64,000 nt of DNA from Streptomyces sp. CHD11 (lineage in GTDB: Bacteria; Actinomycetota; Actinomycetes; Streptomycetales; Streptomycetaceae): positions 201,987 through 265,986 of the forward strand of contig NZ_JABTTS010000009.1 of the NCBI RefSeq assembly GCF_018638295.1, in the 5' to 3' direction. The notes under the pieces are model-generated. The model was not told where the DNA came from, made no database searches, and was given only the letters and a program-made list of their open reading frames with translations. Both the position numbers and the translations under genes were made by a program. This document shows positions 9,695-18,466 of this stretch, piece after piece; the first letter of the stretch is position 1, and each line of letters opens with the position of its first letter.

Positions 9695-9751
9695 GCCGGC
9701 GTGGACGGCCCCTGAACGCCGTCCACACGCCGTCCACACGCCGTCGTACGA

Positions 9752-9791
9752 CAGGAGGGGCGCCCGGTGTGGTCACCGGGTGCCCCTCCTG
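9752..9791. terminator. Bidirectional terminator between convergent genes
   Basis: An 18-bp stem with one G-T pair (9752-9769 with 9774-9791) and loop TGGT lies between the convergent phosphatase and penicillin-binding-protein genes and can serve both. Three direct repeats of GCCGTCCACAC-like sequence precede it (about 9717-9748). Confidence 0.75.
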
Positions 9792-9821
9792 CGTGCCGTC
9801 TGCCGGTTCAGCGCCTGCCGT

Positions 9822-12122
9822 CTACTGGTCGGCGCCGAACTGCGGGTCCTCCGGGTCGTCCGGGTCTCCCGGGATGCCGAAGGTGGGCGAGTTCGAGGGC
9901 GTCTTCGTCGGCGGCTCCGACGTCGGCGGCTCGGACGTCGGCGGCTCGGAGGTCGGCGGCGCGGAGGTGGTCTCCGGCGGCGCGGAGGTGGTGGGCGCCT
10001 CGCTCGTCGGCTCCCGGCTCGGGGTGCTGGAGGACGACTCGGTGGCCGACGGCGTCCGGGTCGGCTTCACGGCCGCGCCCTGCTTGGTGTCCAGGTCGAA
10101 CCTGCTGACCTCGTCCATGACGCCGAAGGTGTAGGCGGCCCAGATCTCGGCGGGGAAGCCACCGCCGTTGACGCGGTGGTCGACGCCGCCGGCCTTGTAC
10201 ATCGGCACCTGCTTGTGCGGCGGCTTGTCGTCCTCGCCGAACAGGCCGACCGAGGTGACCAGTTCGGGGGTGTAGCCGGTGAACCAGGCCGACCTGTTGT
10301 TGTCGGAGGTACCCGTCTTGCCCGCGACCTGCTGGCCGTCGCGCAGCGGGTTCTCCCGTACGGACTGCCTGGCCGTACCGTCGTCGACCACGCCGGTGAG
10401 CACGGAGGTCACCGTGTCGGCCGCCTCGCGGCTGATGACCTGCTCGCCGACCGGGTCGGGGAACTCGATCGTGCGGTCGTTGTGTTCGGCCGACTTCACC
10501 ATGGCCGGGGCGACCTTCCTGCCGTGGTTGGCGAGGGTGGCGTAGACGCCCGCCATCTCCAGCGGGCTGGCGCCCATACTGCCCAGGGTCTGCGCGGGCA
10601 CGGCCTCCATGCCCTCGGTCTCCATGCCGAGCTCGCCCGCGACCTTGACGACCTCGGGCATGCCGACGTCGATGCCCATCTGCGCGAAGACCGAGTTGAC
10701 GGACTTGTTCATCGCCTCCTGGACGGTGACGTCGCCGTAGTCCACGTCGTCCTCGTTCGGCGGGGCGAAGCCGACCTCGCGGTCGCCGTCCTTCACGGGG
10801 CGCTCGCTCGTACCGTCGTAAAGGGTCTCGGCCGTGATCGGCACGCCGTCCTGGGTCTCGGCGTCCTGGTCCACGGCGGCGGCGAGGATCACCGGCTTGA
10901 AGGTGGAGGCCGGCTGGTACTCGTCCCGGGTGGCGTTGTTGCGGAAGTGCTTCACGTAGTCCACGCCGCCGTACATCGCCACGACCGCGCCCGTCTTCGG
11001 GTCCACGGAGACGGCACCGGCCTGGACGTCGGCGTCGACCTCGCGCTTGTCGGGGTCGAGCTTGCTGGTGAGGCGGGCCTTGACCGCCTTCTCCAGCGCG
11101 GTCTGCTTCTTCTTGTCGATGTTGAGCGTGACGGTGTAGCCGCCGAGGTCCACCAGGGCCTTGGCCTGCTCCATGTCCTCCGCCGCGCCCTGGGCGACGA
11201 GCTGCTGCTTGAGCGCGTTGTTGGCCGCCTCGACCAGGTAGCCCGTCTGCCCCTCCAGGCCGGGAGCGGCCTTGGGCTCCTTGGGCACCGGGAACTTCAT
11301 TCCCTGGCGCTCCGCCCCGTCCAGCCACTCCTGCTCGACCATGTTGTCGAGCACGTAGTTCCAGCGCTCCTGGACCAGCTTCTTGCCGGTCTCGCCGGCG
11401 ATCGCCCAGTCGTACTGGTTCGGCGCCTGGAGCAGGGCGGCGAGGTAGGCGCCCTGCTCGACCGTCAGGTCCTCGGCGTCGACGCGGTAGTAGGCCTGGG
11501 CGGCGGCCTGGACGCCGTAGGCGCCGCGGCCGTAGTAGCTGGTGTTGATGTAGCCGGCGAGGATGTAGTCCTTGGACTTCTCCCGGTCCAGCTTCAGGGA
11601 GATGACCAGTTCCTTCATCTTGCGGGTGACGGTCTGTTCCTGCGTCAGGTAGTAGTTCTTGACGTACTGCTGGGTGATCGTCGAGCCGCCCTGCGCGCCC
11701 TTGCCGGAGAGCGTGTTGAGCAGGCCGCGCGTGGTGCCCTTGAGGTCGACGCCGGAGTCCTTGTAGAAGGACTTGTTCTCGGCGGCGACGAAGGTGCGCT
11801 GGACGTCCTTGGGGACCCTGGCCAGGTCGACGATGTCCCGGTTGTAGCCCCTGCGGGCCATGATCGAGCCGTCGCTGTACTTGTAGACGTTGCCCTGGAG
11901 TTCGGCCTCGGCGTTCCCCTCGGGGATGTCGATCACCATGTACAGCACGATGAAGGCGCCCATGCCGAGCAGGCAGAGGCCGAAGAAGGTGCCGACGATC
12001 TTCTTCCAGGTGAAGAGCCGGCGTATGCCGCTGCGGCCGGTCGCGCCCGACGAACGGCCGCCCCTGGGTGCCGCACGGCGTCCGCCGCGCTGTCGTGCGC
12101 GTCTTTCTTCCGCTCGTCCCAT
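9822..12122 (-). CDS. Class A (bifunctional) penicillin-binding protein
   Basis: This enzyme polymerises and cross-links peptidoglycan outside the membrane. Counting from an upstream in-frame ATG at 12149, one membrane helix is at about 51-73. The glycosyltransferase motifs are AAENKSF (Glu124, where most relatives have Glu-Asp), GGSTITQQ and RKMKE (Glu180). The transpeptidase motifs are STFK (Ser415), SVN (483-485) and KTG (611-613). The C-terminal tail of about 90 residues is rich in Ser, Thr and Pro, with tandem TSEPP repeats, probably a flexible wall-spanning linker. The ATG at 12122 (MGRAEERRARQ) is preferred since GGAGCGG lies upstream and this opening is usual in actinobacterial homologues; 12149 would add nine residues. 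Confidence 0.92.
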   Translation of the reverse strand: MGRAEERRARQRGGRRAAPRGGRSSGATGRSGIRRLFTWKKIVGTFFGLCLLGMGAFIVLYMVIDIPEGNAEAELQGNVYKYSDGSIMARRGYNRDIVDLARVPKDVQRTFVAAENKSFYKDSGVDLKGTTRGLLNTLSGKGAQGGSTITQQYVKNYYLTQEQTVTRKMKELVISLKLDREKSKDYILAGYINTSYYGRGAYGVQAAAQAYYRVDAEDLTVEQGAYLAALLQAPNQYDWAIAGETGKKLVQERWNYVLDNMVEQEWLDGAERQGMKFPVPKEPKAAPGLEGQTGYLVEAANNALKQQLVAQGAAEDMEQAKALVDLGGYTVTLNIDKKKQTALEKAVKARLTSKLDPDKREVDADVQAGAVSVDPKTGAVVAMYGGVDYVKHFRNNATRDEYQPASTFKPVILAAAVDQDAETQDGVPITAETLYDGTSERPVKDGDREVGFAPPNEDDVDYGDVTVQEAMNKSVNSVFAQMGIDVGMPEVVKVAGELGMETEGMEAVPAQTLGSMGASPLEMAGVYATLANHGRKVAPAMVKSAEHNDRTIEFPDPVGEQVISREAADTVTSVLTGVVDDGTARQSVRENPLRDGQQVAGKTGTSDNNRSAWFTGYTPELVTSVGLFGEDDKPPHKQVPMYKAGGVDHRVNGGGFPAEIWAAYTFGVMDEVSRFDLDTKQGAAVKPTRTPSATESSSSTPSREPTSEAPTTSAPPETTSAPPTSEPPTSEPPTSEPPTKTPSNSPTFGIPGDPDDPEDPQFGADQ

Positions 12123-12319
12123 ACGCCCGTTCCGCTCCGCTTCGTTCATGTGTGCTCGACTGCCACACAGGTTCGCCGCTCAGGTCAGCTCAGAAAACTA
12201 ACACCGGGAGCTATGACAAAGGGCTGCCGATCCGGCCTTTACGGACGTGACAATCAGCACCCACCCCTACTGAAGCGACGTACGAGAGGCGTACGGGGTT
12301 GCTGTGATGGGGTAAAGTG

Positions 12320-12334
12320 CTATCACTTAGATAG
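12320..12334 (+). promoter_or_regulatory. Inverted repeat in the promoter region of the SPFH-RHH operon
   Basis: CTATC-ACTTA-GATAG is a 5-5-5 palindrome 58 bases upstream of the SPFH start, in the 243-base gap between divergent genes. The operon's second gene encodes a ribbon-helix-helix protein, which could bind here and autoregulate; that link is inference. Confidence 0.3.
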
Positions 12335-12392
12335 GCAGGCGCTAGCCCTCACGACCCCGTGCGGGAGCGCCCCGGGAAACGGGGGATCACCC

Positions 12393-13328
12393 ATGTCCGC
12401 ACAGGACACCAAGGTCACGGCCGATGTACCGGCGATGCCGGCCCCGCGTGTGCGGGAGACCCCGGCCCACAGCATCGGCGGCGGGCTGGCACTGACGCTC
12501 GGGCTGGCCGGGCTGCTCGCCGGCACGGCGATGATCATCTCCGCCACCGCGGTCGCCGCGACCGGCGCGAAGGCCGCGCTGATCGCCGGCGGCATCCTGA
12601 TCGCGATCGCCGCGTTCCTCGCGATGTGCGGGCTGAACATGGTGGCGCCGGGCGAGGCCCGGGTGGTGCAGCTCTTCGGCCGCTACCGGGGCACGATCCG
12701 CCAGGACGGTCTGCGATGGGTGAACCCCTTCACCTCGCGCACCAAGATCTCCACCCGCGTACGCAACCACGAGACCGCCGTACTGAAGGTGAACGACGCC
12801 TACGGCAACCCGATCGAGCTGGCCGCGGTCGTGGTGTGGCGGGTCGAGGACACCGCGCAGGCCACCTTCGAGGTCGACGACTACATCGAGTTCGTCTCCA
12901 CGCAGACCGAGGCGGCCGTGCGGCACATCGCCATCGAGTACCCCTACGACGCCCATGACGTGGAAGGCCTCTCGCTGCGCGGCAACGCCGAGGAGATCAC
13001 CGAGAAGCTCGCCGTCGAACTGCGCGCACGGGTGGACGCGGCCGGTGTGCAGATCATCGAGTCCCGCTTCACGCACCTCGCCTACGCGCCCGAGATCGCC
13101 TCGGCGATGCTCCAGCGGCAGCAGGCCGGTGCGGTCGTGGCGGCGCGCCAGCAGATCGTGGAGGGCGCCGTGGGCATGGTCGAGTCGGCACTGGCACGGA
13201 TCCAGGAGCAGGACATCGTGGACCTCGACCCGGAGCGGAAGGCGGCGATGGTGTCCAACCTGATGGTGGTCCTCTGCGGTGACCGCTCCGCGCAGCCGGT
13301 CCTCAACACGGGGACGCTCTACCAGTGA
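12393..13328 (+). CDS. SPFH/band-7 (prohibitin-like) membrane protein
   Basis: The 311-residue protein has two adjacent hydrophobic segments (about residues 32-56 and 62-85) followed by an SPFH domain (about 88-290). The domain starts at [19 protein letters not shown], with [23 protein letters not shown] in part and the typical late helical stretch [24 protein letters not shown] proteins form large ring or cage oligomers at the inner membrane and organise microdomains or protect proteases. The stop codon overlaps the start of a ribbon-helix-helix gene by 4 bases (GTGA), so the two are translationally coupled. The substrate or partner protease is unknown. Confidence 0.9.
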   Translation: MSAQDTKVTADVPAMPAPRVRETPAHSIGGGLALTLGLAGLLAGTAMIISATAVAATGAKAALIAGGILIAIAAFLAMCGLNMVAPGEARVVQLFGRYRGTIRQDGLRWVNPFTSRTKISTRVRNHETAVLKVNDAYGNPIELAAVVVWRVEDTAQATFEVDDYIEFVSTQTEAAVRHIAIEYPYDAHDVEGLSLRGNAEEITEKLAVELRARVDAAGVQIIESRFTHLAYAPEIASAMLQRQQAGAVVAARQQIVEGAVGMVESALARIQEQDIVDLDPERKAAMVSNLMVVLCGDRSAQPVLNTGTLYQ

Positions 13329-13579
13329 CGGCCCCGTCCGGGGGCCCGGCCCCCCAGGGCCGGCCGCAGCGCAAGCAGGTGCTGCTGCGGCTCGACCCGT
13401 CGGTGTACGAGGCGCTGGCGCGCTGGGCCAACGACGAGCTGCGCTCCGCGAACGCGCAGATCGAGTTCCTGCTGCGGCGCGCCCTGTCCGAGGCGGGGCG
13501 GCTTCCGGGCGAGGCGGGGCCGATGCCCCGCCGCGGACGGCCGCCCGGCGGTTCCGCCCCCGGACCCCCACCGGCCTGA
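13325..13579 (+). CDS. Ribbon-helix-helix (Arc/CopG-like) DNA-binding protein
   Basis: This 84-residue protein has a ribbon-helix-helix core at about residues 13-52: strand [10 protein letters not shown], helix [11 protein letters not shown], helix [18 protein letters not shown]. The C-terminal 30 residues are Pro/Gly/Arg-rich and probably disordered. RHH dimers bind the major groove through the N-terminal strand. The gene overlaps the SPFH gene by GTGA and is followed by a strong terminator, so the two form one unit. It may regulate its own operon or anchor the SPFH complex to DNA; neither is shown. Confidence 0.8.
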   Translation: MTAPSGGPAPQGRPQRKQVLLRLDPSVYEALARWANDELRSANAQIEFLLRRALSEAGRLPGEAGPMPRRGRPPGGSAPGPPPA

Positions 13580-13608
13580 CGGCCGCACCTCCGCACCCCC
13601 ACACCCCC

Positions 13609-13646
13609 GCGAGCCCGCCAGGACCGATCGGTCCCGGCGGGCTCGC
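13609..13646 (+). terminator. Strong hairpin terminator of the SPFH-RHH operon
   Basis: GCGAGCCCGCC (13609-13619) pairs with GGCGGGCTCGC (13636-13646), and inside it GGACCGA pairs with TCGGTCC, leaving only a single A/C mismatch. It lies 30 bases after the RHH stop codon. Confidence 0.8.
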
Positions 13647-13691
13647 GGTCTCGGCAGGCCCTGCGATCCCGGCAGATCCCGCGATCCCGGC

Positions 13692-13817
13692 GGGCCCCGT
13701 GGGCCCCGTGGGCCCCGTGGGCCCCGTGGGCCCCGTGGGCCCCGTGGGCCCCGTGGGCCCCGTGGGCCCCGTGGACTCCGTGGGCCCCGTGGACTCCGTG
13801 GGCCCCGTGGACTCCGT
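13692..13817. repeat. Minisatellite: 14 tandem 9-bp units
   Basis: Nine perfect copies of GGGCCCCGT (13692-13772) are followed by five units alternating GGACTCCGT and GGGCCCCGT to 13817. The tract fills much of the 354-base gap between the RHH and PadR genes. On the minus strand one frame reads as Gly-Pro-Thr collagen-like repeats, but no ribosome site or coding bias supports a gene. GGGCCC cores are self-complementary, so the tract can form multiple hairpins and probably varies in copy number between strains. Confidence 0.9.
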
Positions 13818-13880
13818 GGGCTCGGTAGCGGAACCGTGACATTCGGCTCCCACCTGGAGGTTCGTACCCGGGGCCACCCT

Positions 13881-13923
13881 CTACACACCGAGCGTATACA
13901 CCGTGCGTATACATGGTGTGTAG
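13881..13923 (+). promoter_or_regulatory. Nested palindromic operator and -10 element of the PadR-ABC operon
   Basis: CTACACACC (13881-13889) and GGTGTGTAG (13915-13923) form a perfect 9-bp outer inverted repeat. Inside are two GTATAC palindromes (13894-13899 and 13907-13912). A -10-like TAGAGT (13921-13926) ends 7 bases before the ATG at 13934, consistent with a leaderless message. This is the expected place for autoregulation by the PadR protein encoded next. Confidence 0.6.
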
Positions 13924-13933
13924 AGTGCTCCGC

Positions 13934-14458
13934 ATGTCCATCGGTCACACCCTCCTGGGACTCCTGGAGTCCGGCCCGCGCCATGGTTACGACCTGAAGC
14001 GGGCTTTCGACGAGAAGTTCGGTCACGACCGGCCGCTGCACTACGGCCAGGTCTATTCGACGATGTCCCGCCTGCTGAAGAACGGACTCGTCGAAGTCGA
14101 CGGCATCGAGGCCGGCGGCGGCCCCGAGCGCAAGCGGTACGCGATCACCGATGCCGGCATCACCGATGTCGAGCGCTGGCTCGCCACACCGGAGAAGCCG
14201 GAGCCGTACCTCCAGTCGACCCTCTACACCAAGGTCGTCCTGGCGCTGCTCACCAGCCGCGACGCGTCCGAGGTCCTCGACACGCAGCGCTCGGAGCATC
14301 TGCGCGGCATGCGGATCCTCACCGACCGCAAGCGCGGCGGCGACCTCGCCGACCAGCTCATCTGCGACCACGCCCTGTTCCACCTCGAGGCCGATCTGCG
14401 CTGGCTCGAGCTGACCGCGGCACGACTCGACAAGCTCCGTGAGGCGGTGGCCCGATGA
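13934..14458 (+). CDS. PadR-family transcriptional regulator
   Basis: The 174-residue protein has an N-terminal PadR winged helix (about residues 3-80: SIGHTLLGLLESGPRHGYDL, then YGQVYSTMSRLLKNGLVEV and a GGPERKRYAITDAG wing) and a C-terminal helical dimerisation domain of the Vir_act_alpha_C type (about 95-172). PadR proteins of this kind usually repress an adjacent exporter until a toxic ligand binds. Here the ABC-transporter ATPase gene overlaps the stop codon by 4 bases (ATGA), and a nested palindrome covers the promoter. The ATG at 13934 is used because the leader and -10 spacing fit, and the longer frame from 13913 would begin inside the operator. Confidence 0.9.
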   Translation: MSIGHTLLGLLESGPRHGYDLKRAFDEKFGHDRPLHYGQVYSTMSRLLKNGLVEVDGIEAGGGPERKRYAITDAGITDVERWLATPEKPEPYLQSTLYTKVVLALLTSRDASEVLDTQRSEHLRGMRILTDRKRGGDLADQLICDHALFHLEADLRWLELTAARLDKLREAVAR

Positions 14459-15150
14459 CCACGTCCGTTCCCCCCGGCTCCCTCCTCGTCGCGCAGGACC
14501 TGCGCAAGGCCTACGGCCCGACCACCGCGCTCGACGGCGCCGGCTTCTCCATCCACCCCGGCGAGGTCGTCGCCGTGATGGGGCCCTCCGGCTCGGGCAA
14601 GTCGACACTGCTGCACTGCCTCGCCGGGATCGTCACCCCCGACTCCGGGTCGATCACGTACGACGGGCGCGAGCTGACCGCCATGAGCGACAGCGAGCGC
14701 AGCGCGCTGCGGCGCTCGGAGTTCGGCTTCGTGTTCCAGTTCGGTCAGCTCGTACCGGAACTCACCTGTGTGGAGAACGTCGCCCTGCCGCTGCGGCTGA
14801 ACGGCACGCCCCGCAAGGAGGCCGAGCGGGCCGCGCTGACCTGGATGCAGCGCCTCGAGGTCGACGACGTCCGCGGGAAGCGGCCCGGCGAGGTGTCCGG
14901 CGGCCAGGGGCAGCGGGTCGCCGTGGCCCGCGCACTGGTCACCGACCCGCGGCTGCTGTTCGCGGACGAACCGACCGGCGCGCTGGACTCCCTCAACGGC
15001 GAGCGCGTGATGGAACTGCTCACCGACGCCGCCCGGTCCTCCAACGCCGCCGTCGTCCTCGTCACGCACGAGGCGCGGGTGGCCGCGTACTCCGACCGCG
15101 AAGTCGTCGTGCGGGACGGCAGGTCCCGGGACATGGAGCGGGCCGTATGA
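14455..15150 (+). CDS. ABC transporter ATP-binding protein (MacB/LolD type)
   Basis: This 231-residue cytoplasmic ATPase energises the FtsX-like permease encoded next. Visible motifs are Walker A GPSGSGKST (about residues 43-51), the Q-loop around VFQFGQLVPELT, the signature VSGGQGQRVAVARAL, Walker B LLFADEPTGALD and the H-loop VTHEARVA. Its start overlaps the PadR stop and its stop overlaps the permease start, each by ATGA, so the three genes form a tightly coupled operon. LolD/MacB-type ATPases usually power extrusion of peptides, antibiotics or lipoproteins rather than import. The substrate is unknown. Confidence 0.93.
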   Translation: MTTSVPPGSLLVAQDLRKAYGPTTALDGAGFSIHPGEVVAVMGPSGSGKSTLLHCLAGIVTPDSGSITYDGRELTAMSDSERSALRRSEFGFVFQFGQLVPELTCVENVALPLRLNGTPRKEAERAALTWMQRLEVDDVRGKRPGEVSGGQGQRVAVARALVTDPRLLFADEPTGALDSLNGERVMELLTDAARSSNAAVVLVTHEARVAAYSDREVVVRDGRSRDMERAV

Positions 15151-17480
15151 GTGCGCAGCAGTGGGCGCGCGATCTCGGCATGGGGCTCCGGTTCGCCTTC
15201 GCCGGCGGCCGCGAGGGCTGGACCCGGGCGCTGCTGACCGCCGTCGGGGTCGGGCTGGGGGTGGCGCTGCTGCTGCTCACCACCGCCCTGCCCGGCGCGC
15301 TGGCGGAACGCGACCGGCGGGGGGAGGCACGGCTCAACTTCACCTACGGCGAGCAGATCCCGCGCGCCGACGACACCCTGATGACCGCGGACACCAACAC
15401 GCAGTTCGACGGCCGGGACATCCGCGGCCGGCTGCTGGAGCCGGAGGGCGACAAGGCCCCGCTGCCACCGGGCCTGCGGGAGTTCCCGGCGACGGACGAG
15501 ATGGTGGTCTCCCCCGCGCTGAAGGAACTGCTCGACTCCGGCGACGGTGAACTGCTCCGCGAGCGGCTGCCGTACGACATCACGGGGACGATCGGCGAGC
15601 AGGGACTGATCGGCTCGCAGGAACTCGCCTACTACGCGGGCACCGAGGGCCTCGCGGCGCGGGCCGGCGACGGGCAGGTGGGCCGTATCGACTCCTTCGG
15701 GGATCCCAACCCGACGGAGGAGGAGATGGACCCGGTCCTCATGCTGCTGATCCTGGTCGTCTTCGTGGTGCTGCTGATGCCGGTCGCCGTGTTCATCGCC
15801 GCGGCCGTACGGTTCGGCGGCGAACGGCGCGACCGCAGGCTGGCCGCGCTGCGGCTGGTCGGCTCCGACGGCGGCATGACCCGGCGGATCGCCGCCGGCG
15901 AGGCACTCGGCGGGGCGCTGCTCGGGCTGGTGTTCGGCACCGTGTTCTTCCTCGCGGGGCGGGAGTTCGCGGCATCCGTCGAGGTGTTCCGGATCAGTGT
16001 CTTCCCGAGCTATCTGAACCCCTCACCGCTGCTGGCGCTGCTGGTCGCGGTGGCGGTTCCGGCGGCCGCGGTGCTGGTGACCCTGCTGGCGCTGCGCGGG
16101 GTGGTCATCGAGCCGCTGGGCGTGGTGCGCACGGCGCGGCCGGCCCGCCGCAGGCTGTGGTGGCGGCTGCTGTTCCCGCTGGCGGGCGTCATCATGCTCT
16201 TCCCCATGCTCGGCCAGGGCCGGGAGAACGGGGAGTTCAACGGATACCTGGTCACCGGCGGTGTCATCTGTCTGCTCGTCGGCGTCACCGCGCTGCTGCC
16301 GTGGTTCGTGGAGACGGTCGTCGCCCGGCTCGGCTCCGGCAACGTGTCCTGGCAACTGGCGGTACGGCGCCTGCAGCTCAGCAGCGGTGCGGCGGCGCGC
16401 ATGGTCAACGGCATCGCCGTGGCCGTGGCCGGCGCGATCGCGCTGCAGATGCTGTTCGCCGGCGTGGAGGGCGACTACACCAAGGAGACCGGCTACGACG
16501 TGTCGCTGGCGCAGATGCAGATCCGCGTGCCGAAGGGCACGGAGATCGACGCGGCCACCGCGAGGCTCGAGGAGACCAAGGGCGTCCGCAAGGTCTACCC
16601 GCTGTCCGACGCGTACGCCGGCGACCAGCCCTGGGCCGAGAGCCCGGAGCGCGGTGCCGAGCTGACCATCGGTGACTGCGCGACCCTGCGCAAGGTGGCG
16701 AAGCTGCCCTCGTGCGCGGACGGGGACGCGTTCGCGCTCCGGGGCGGTGAGTACGACACGGACACCCCGTCGTTGAGCAGGCCGGGCCAGAAGCTGTATG
16801 TGGAGAGGTTCGTCGGCGACACCAGGACGGAGGACGCCGTGTGGACCGTCCCCCGGACGCTGCGGCAGGCCGACTCCATCGAGGACCCGACCGGCACCAG
16901 GCGCGGCGGCTTCCTGCTGACCTGGGGCGCGACGCCCGCGGGCCTGGCGGAAGCGTCCAAGGGCCAGCTGTATCTGTCCATCGACGACTCGGTGCCGTAC
17001 GCCCGTGAGCACGTGCGCAACACGGCTGCCGCGATCGACCCGCTGGCCGATCCGCTGACATGGTCCATGACCGAGCGCTCCGAGCGCTACGACACCATCC
17101 GCACGGGGCTGTTCGTCGGCGCCGCCGCCGTACTGGCGCTGATCGGGGCCAGCCTGCTGGTCTCCCAGCTGGAGCAGCTGCGCGAGCGCCGCAAGCTGCT
17201 GGCCGCCCTGGTCGCCTTCGGCACCCGGCGGCGCACGCTGAGCCTGTCCGTGCTGTGGCAGACGGCGATCCCGATCGGTCTGGGCCTGCTGCTGGCCTCG
17301 GTGGTGGGGATGGCCCTGGGAGCCGTGCTGCTGCGGATGACCTCGACCCCGGTCACCGTGCACTGGCCGAGCGTCTTCCAGATGACCGGCATCGGCGCGG
17401 CGGTCGTCCTGGTGGTGACTCTGCTGAGCCTCCCCCCGCTGCTGCGCATGATGCGCCCGGACGGCCTGCGCACGGAGTAG
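15147..17480 (+). CDS. FtsX-like ABC transporter permease
   Basis: The 777-residue membrane protein has a helix at about residues 28-50, a large extracellular region, a three-helix FtsX bundle at about 195-320 (LMLLILVVFVVLLMPVAVFIA then GEALGGALLGLVFGTVFFL), helices near 340-420, another helix near 425-450, a second extracellular domain and a C-terminal three-helix FtsX bundle (about 650-770). This duplicated layout is typical of actinobacterial type VII (MacB-like) permeases that couple cytoplasmic ATP hydrolysis to periplasm-side movement. It is the last gene of the PadR-controlled operon. Probable role: export of, or resistance to, an envelope-active compound (inference from regulator type). 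Confidence 0.9.
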   Translation: MSAQQWARDLGMGLRFAFAGGREGWTRALLTAVGVGLGVALLLLTTALPGALAERDRRGEARLNFTYGEQIPRADDTLMTADTNTQFDGRDIRGRLLEPEGDKAPLPPGLREFPATDEMVVSPALKELLDSGDGELLRERLPYDITGTIGEQGLIGSQELAYYAGTEGLAARAGDGQVGRIDSFGDPNPTEEEMDPVLMLLILVVFVVLLMPVAVFIAAAVRFGGERRDRRLAALRLVGSDGGMTRRIAAGEALGGALLGLVFGTVFFLAGREFAASVEVFRISVFPSYLNPSPLLALLVAVAVPAAAVLVTLLALRGVVIEPLGVVRTARPARRRLWWRLLFPLAGVIMLFPMLGQGRENGEFNGYLVTGGVICLLVGVTALLPWFVETVVARLGSGNVSWQLAVRRLQLSSGAAARMVNGIAVAVAGAIALQMLFAGVEGDYTKETGYDVSLAQMQIRVPKGTEIDAATARLEETKGVRKVYPLSDAYAGDQPWAESPERGAELTIGDCATLRKVAKLPSCADGDAFALRGGEYDTDTPSLSRPGQKLYVERFVGDTRTEDAVWTVPRTLRQADSIEDPTGTRRGGFLLTWGATPAGLAEASKGQLYLSIDDSVPYAREHVRNTAAAIDPLADPLTWSMTERSERYDTIRTGLFVGAAAVLALIGASLLVSQLEQLRERRKLLAALVAFGTRRRTLSLSVLWQTAIPIGLGLLLASVVGMALGAVLLRMTSTPVTVHWPSVFQMTGIGAAVVLVVTLLSLPPLLRMMRPDGLRTE

Positions 17481-17519
17481 GCCCGGTGCGCGGAGCGGGG
17501 CGTCCGGTGCGGCGGTGGG

Positions 17520-18464
17520 TCAGCTCTCCACCGTCCGCACCGGCAGCTCGCGCAGCGCCTCACGCAGCGCCGCCGCCAGTTGCTCGTACTCCCCCGCCCT
17601 CGCCGCGCCGGTGCGCATGGCGAGGGCGATGCGGCGGCTGGGGGCCGGGTCGGTGAAGCAGCCGGTGCGCAGCCGGCCGGAGCGAGTGGTCTCGACCTCG
17701 ACGGCGGTGCGCGGGAGCAGTGTCACCCCGAGACCGCCGGCCACCAGCTGCACCAGGGTGGACAGTCCGGCCGCCGTGGTGGTGGCCGCGACCCCCGCCC
17801 GGCCGGCCTCACGGCAGATCTCCAGGGCCTGGTCGCGCAGGCAGTGCCCCTCGTCCAGCAGGAGCAGGTTCAGCTCGCGCAGCACACCGCGGGGTATGCC
17901 CCGGCGGCCGCCGAGCCAGTGGTCCAGCGGCGTCACCAGCACGAAGTCCTCGTCGAACAGGGGAAGTTCACTCACCCCGGGGACGCCGAGCGGCACCGCG
18001 AGCAGCAGCAGGTCCAGCCGGCCGCGGGCCAGGCCGTCCAGCAGGTTGGCGGTCTGCTCCTCGTGCACCTGGAGGTCGAGCCGCGGATAGCGGTCGTGGA
18101 CCAGCCGCAGCACGGTGGGCAGCAGATACGGCGCCACCGTGGGAATCACCCCGAGGCGCAGCACACCGGTGAACGGTGCCCGCAGCGCCTCCGCCTCCTC
18201 CATCAGCGCCCCGACCTCCGCGAGTACGGCCTTCGCGCGGGCGGCGAGCCGCTCACCCGCGGGGGAGAGCAGCACCTTGCGCGTCGTACGCTCCACGAGG
18301 GTGACACCGAGCGTCTCCTCCAGCGCGGACACCGCTCCCGACAGCGCCGGCTGACTGGTCCCCGTCGCCGCCGCGGCGTCCCGGAAGTGCAGATGCTCGG
18401 CCACCGCGGCGAACGCCCGCAGCTGGGCGAGGCTCGGCTGCCGACGCCTGTTACCCACAGTCAC
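17520..18464 (-). CDS. oxyR: OxyR-type LysR regulator of peroxide stress
   Basis: The 314-residue LysR protein has an N-terminal winged helix (about residues 9-68; RAFAAVAEHLHFRDAAAATG then QPALSGAVSALEETLG) and a periplasmic-binding-like sensor domain. Cys208 and Cys217 (GHCLRDQALEIC) have exactly the nine-residue spacing of the peroxide-sensing Cys199/Cys208 pair of E. coli OxyR. The gene is divergent from ahpC-ahpD, the classic target. The GTG at 18464 is chosen because GGAGG lies 9 bases upstream and it agrees with the usual VGNRRRQPSL opening; in-frame codons further up would run across the divergent promoter. It should activate ahpCD when oxidised by peroxide and repress itself. Confidence 0.95.
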   Translation of the reverse strand: MTVGNRRRQPSLAQLRAFAAVAEHLHFRDAAAATGTSQPALSGAVSALEETLGVTLVERTTRKVLLSPAGERLAARAKAVLAEVGALMEEAEALRAPFTGVLRLGVIPTVAPYLLPTVLRLVHDRYPRLDLQVHEEQTANLLDGLARGRLDLLLLAVPLGVPGVSELPLFDEDFVLVTPLDHWLGGRRGIPRGVLRELNLLLLDEGHCLRDQALEICREAGRAGVAATTTAAGLSTLVQLVAGGLGVTLLPRTAVEVETTRSGRLRTGCFTDPAPSRRIALAMRTGAARAGEYEQLAAALREALRELPVRTVES

Positions 18465-18466
18465 TG

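Noticed and set aside
9780..13328. Very long plus-strand open frame across the PBP gene
   Set aside because: It is the mirror of the PBP coding frame in high-GC DNA; amino acid use is His/Arg/Val-skewed without domains, while the minus strand has all PBP motifs. Only its last part, from 12393, is real (the SPFH gene).
12387..13877. Collagen-like Gly-Pro-Thr protein on the minus strand
   Set aside because: The frame crosses the SPFH gene, its terminator and the minisatellite, has no ribosome site, and changes character outside the repeat.
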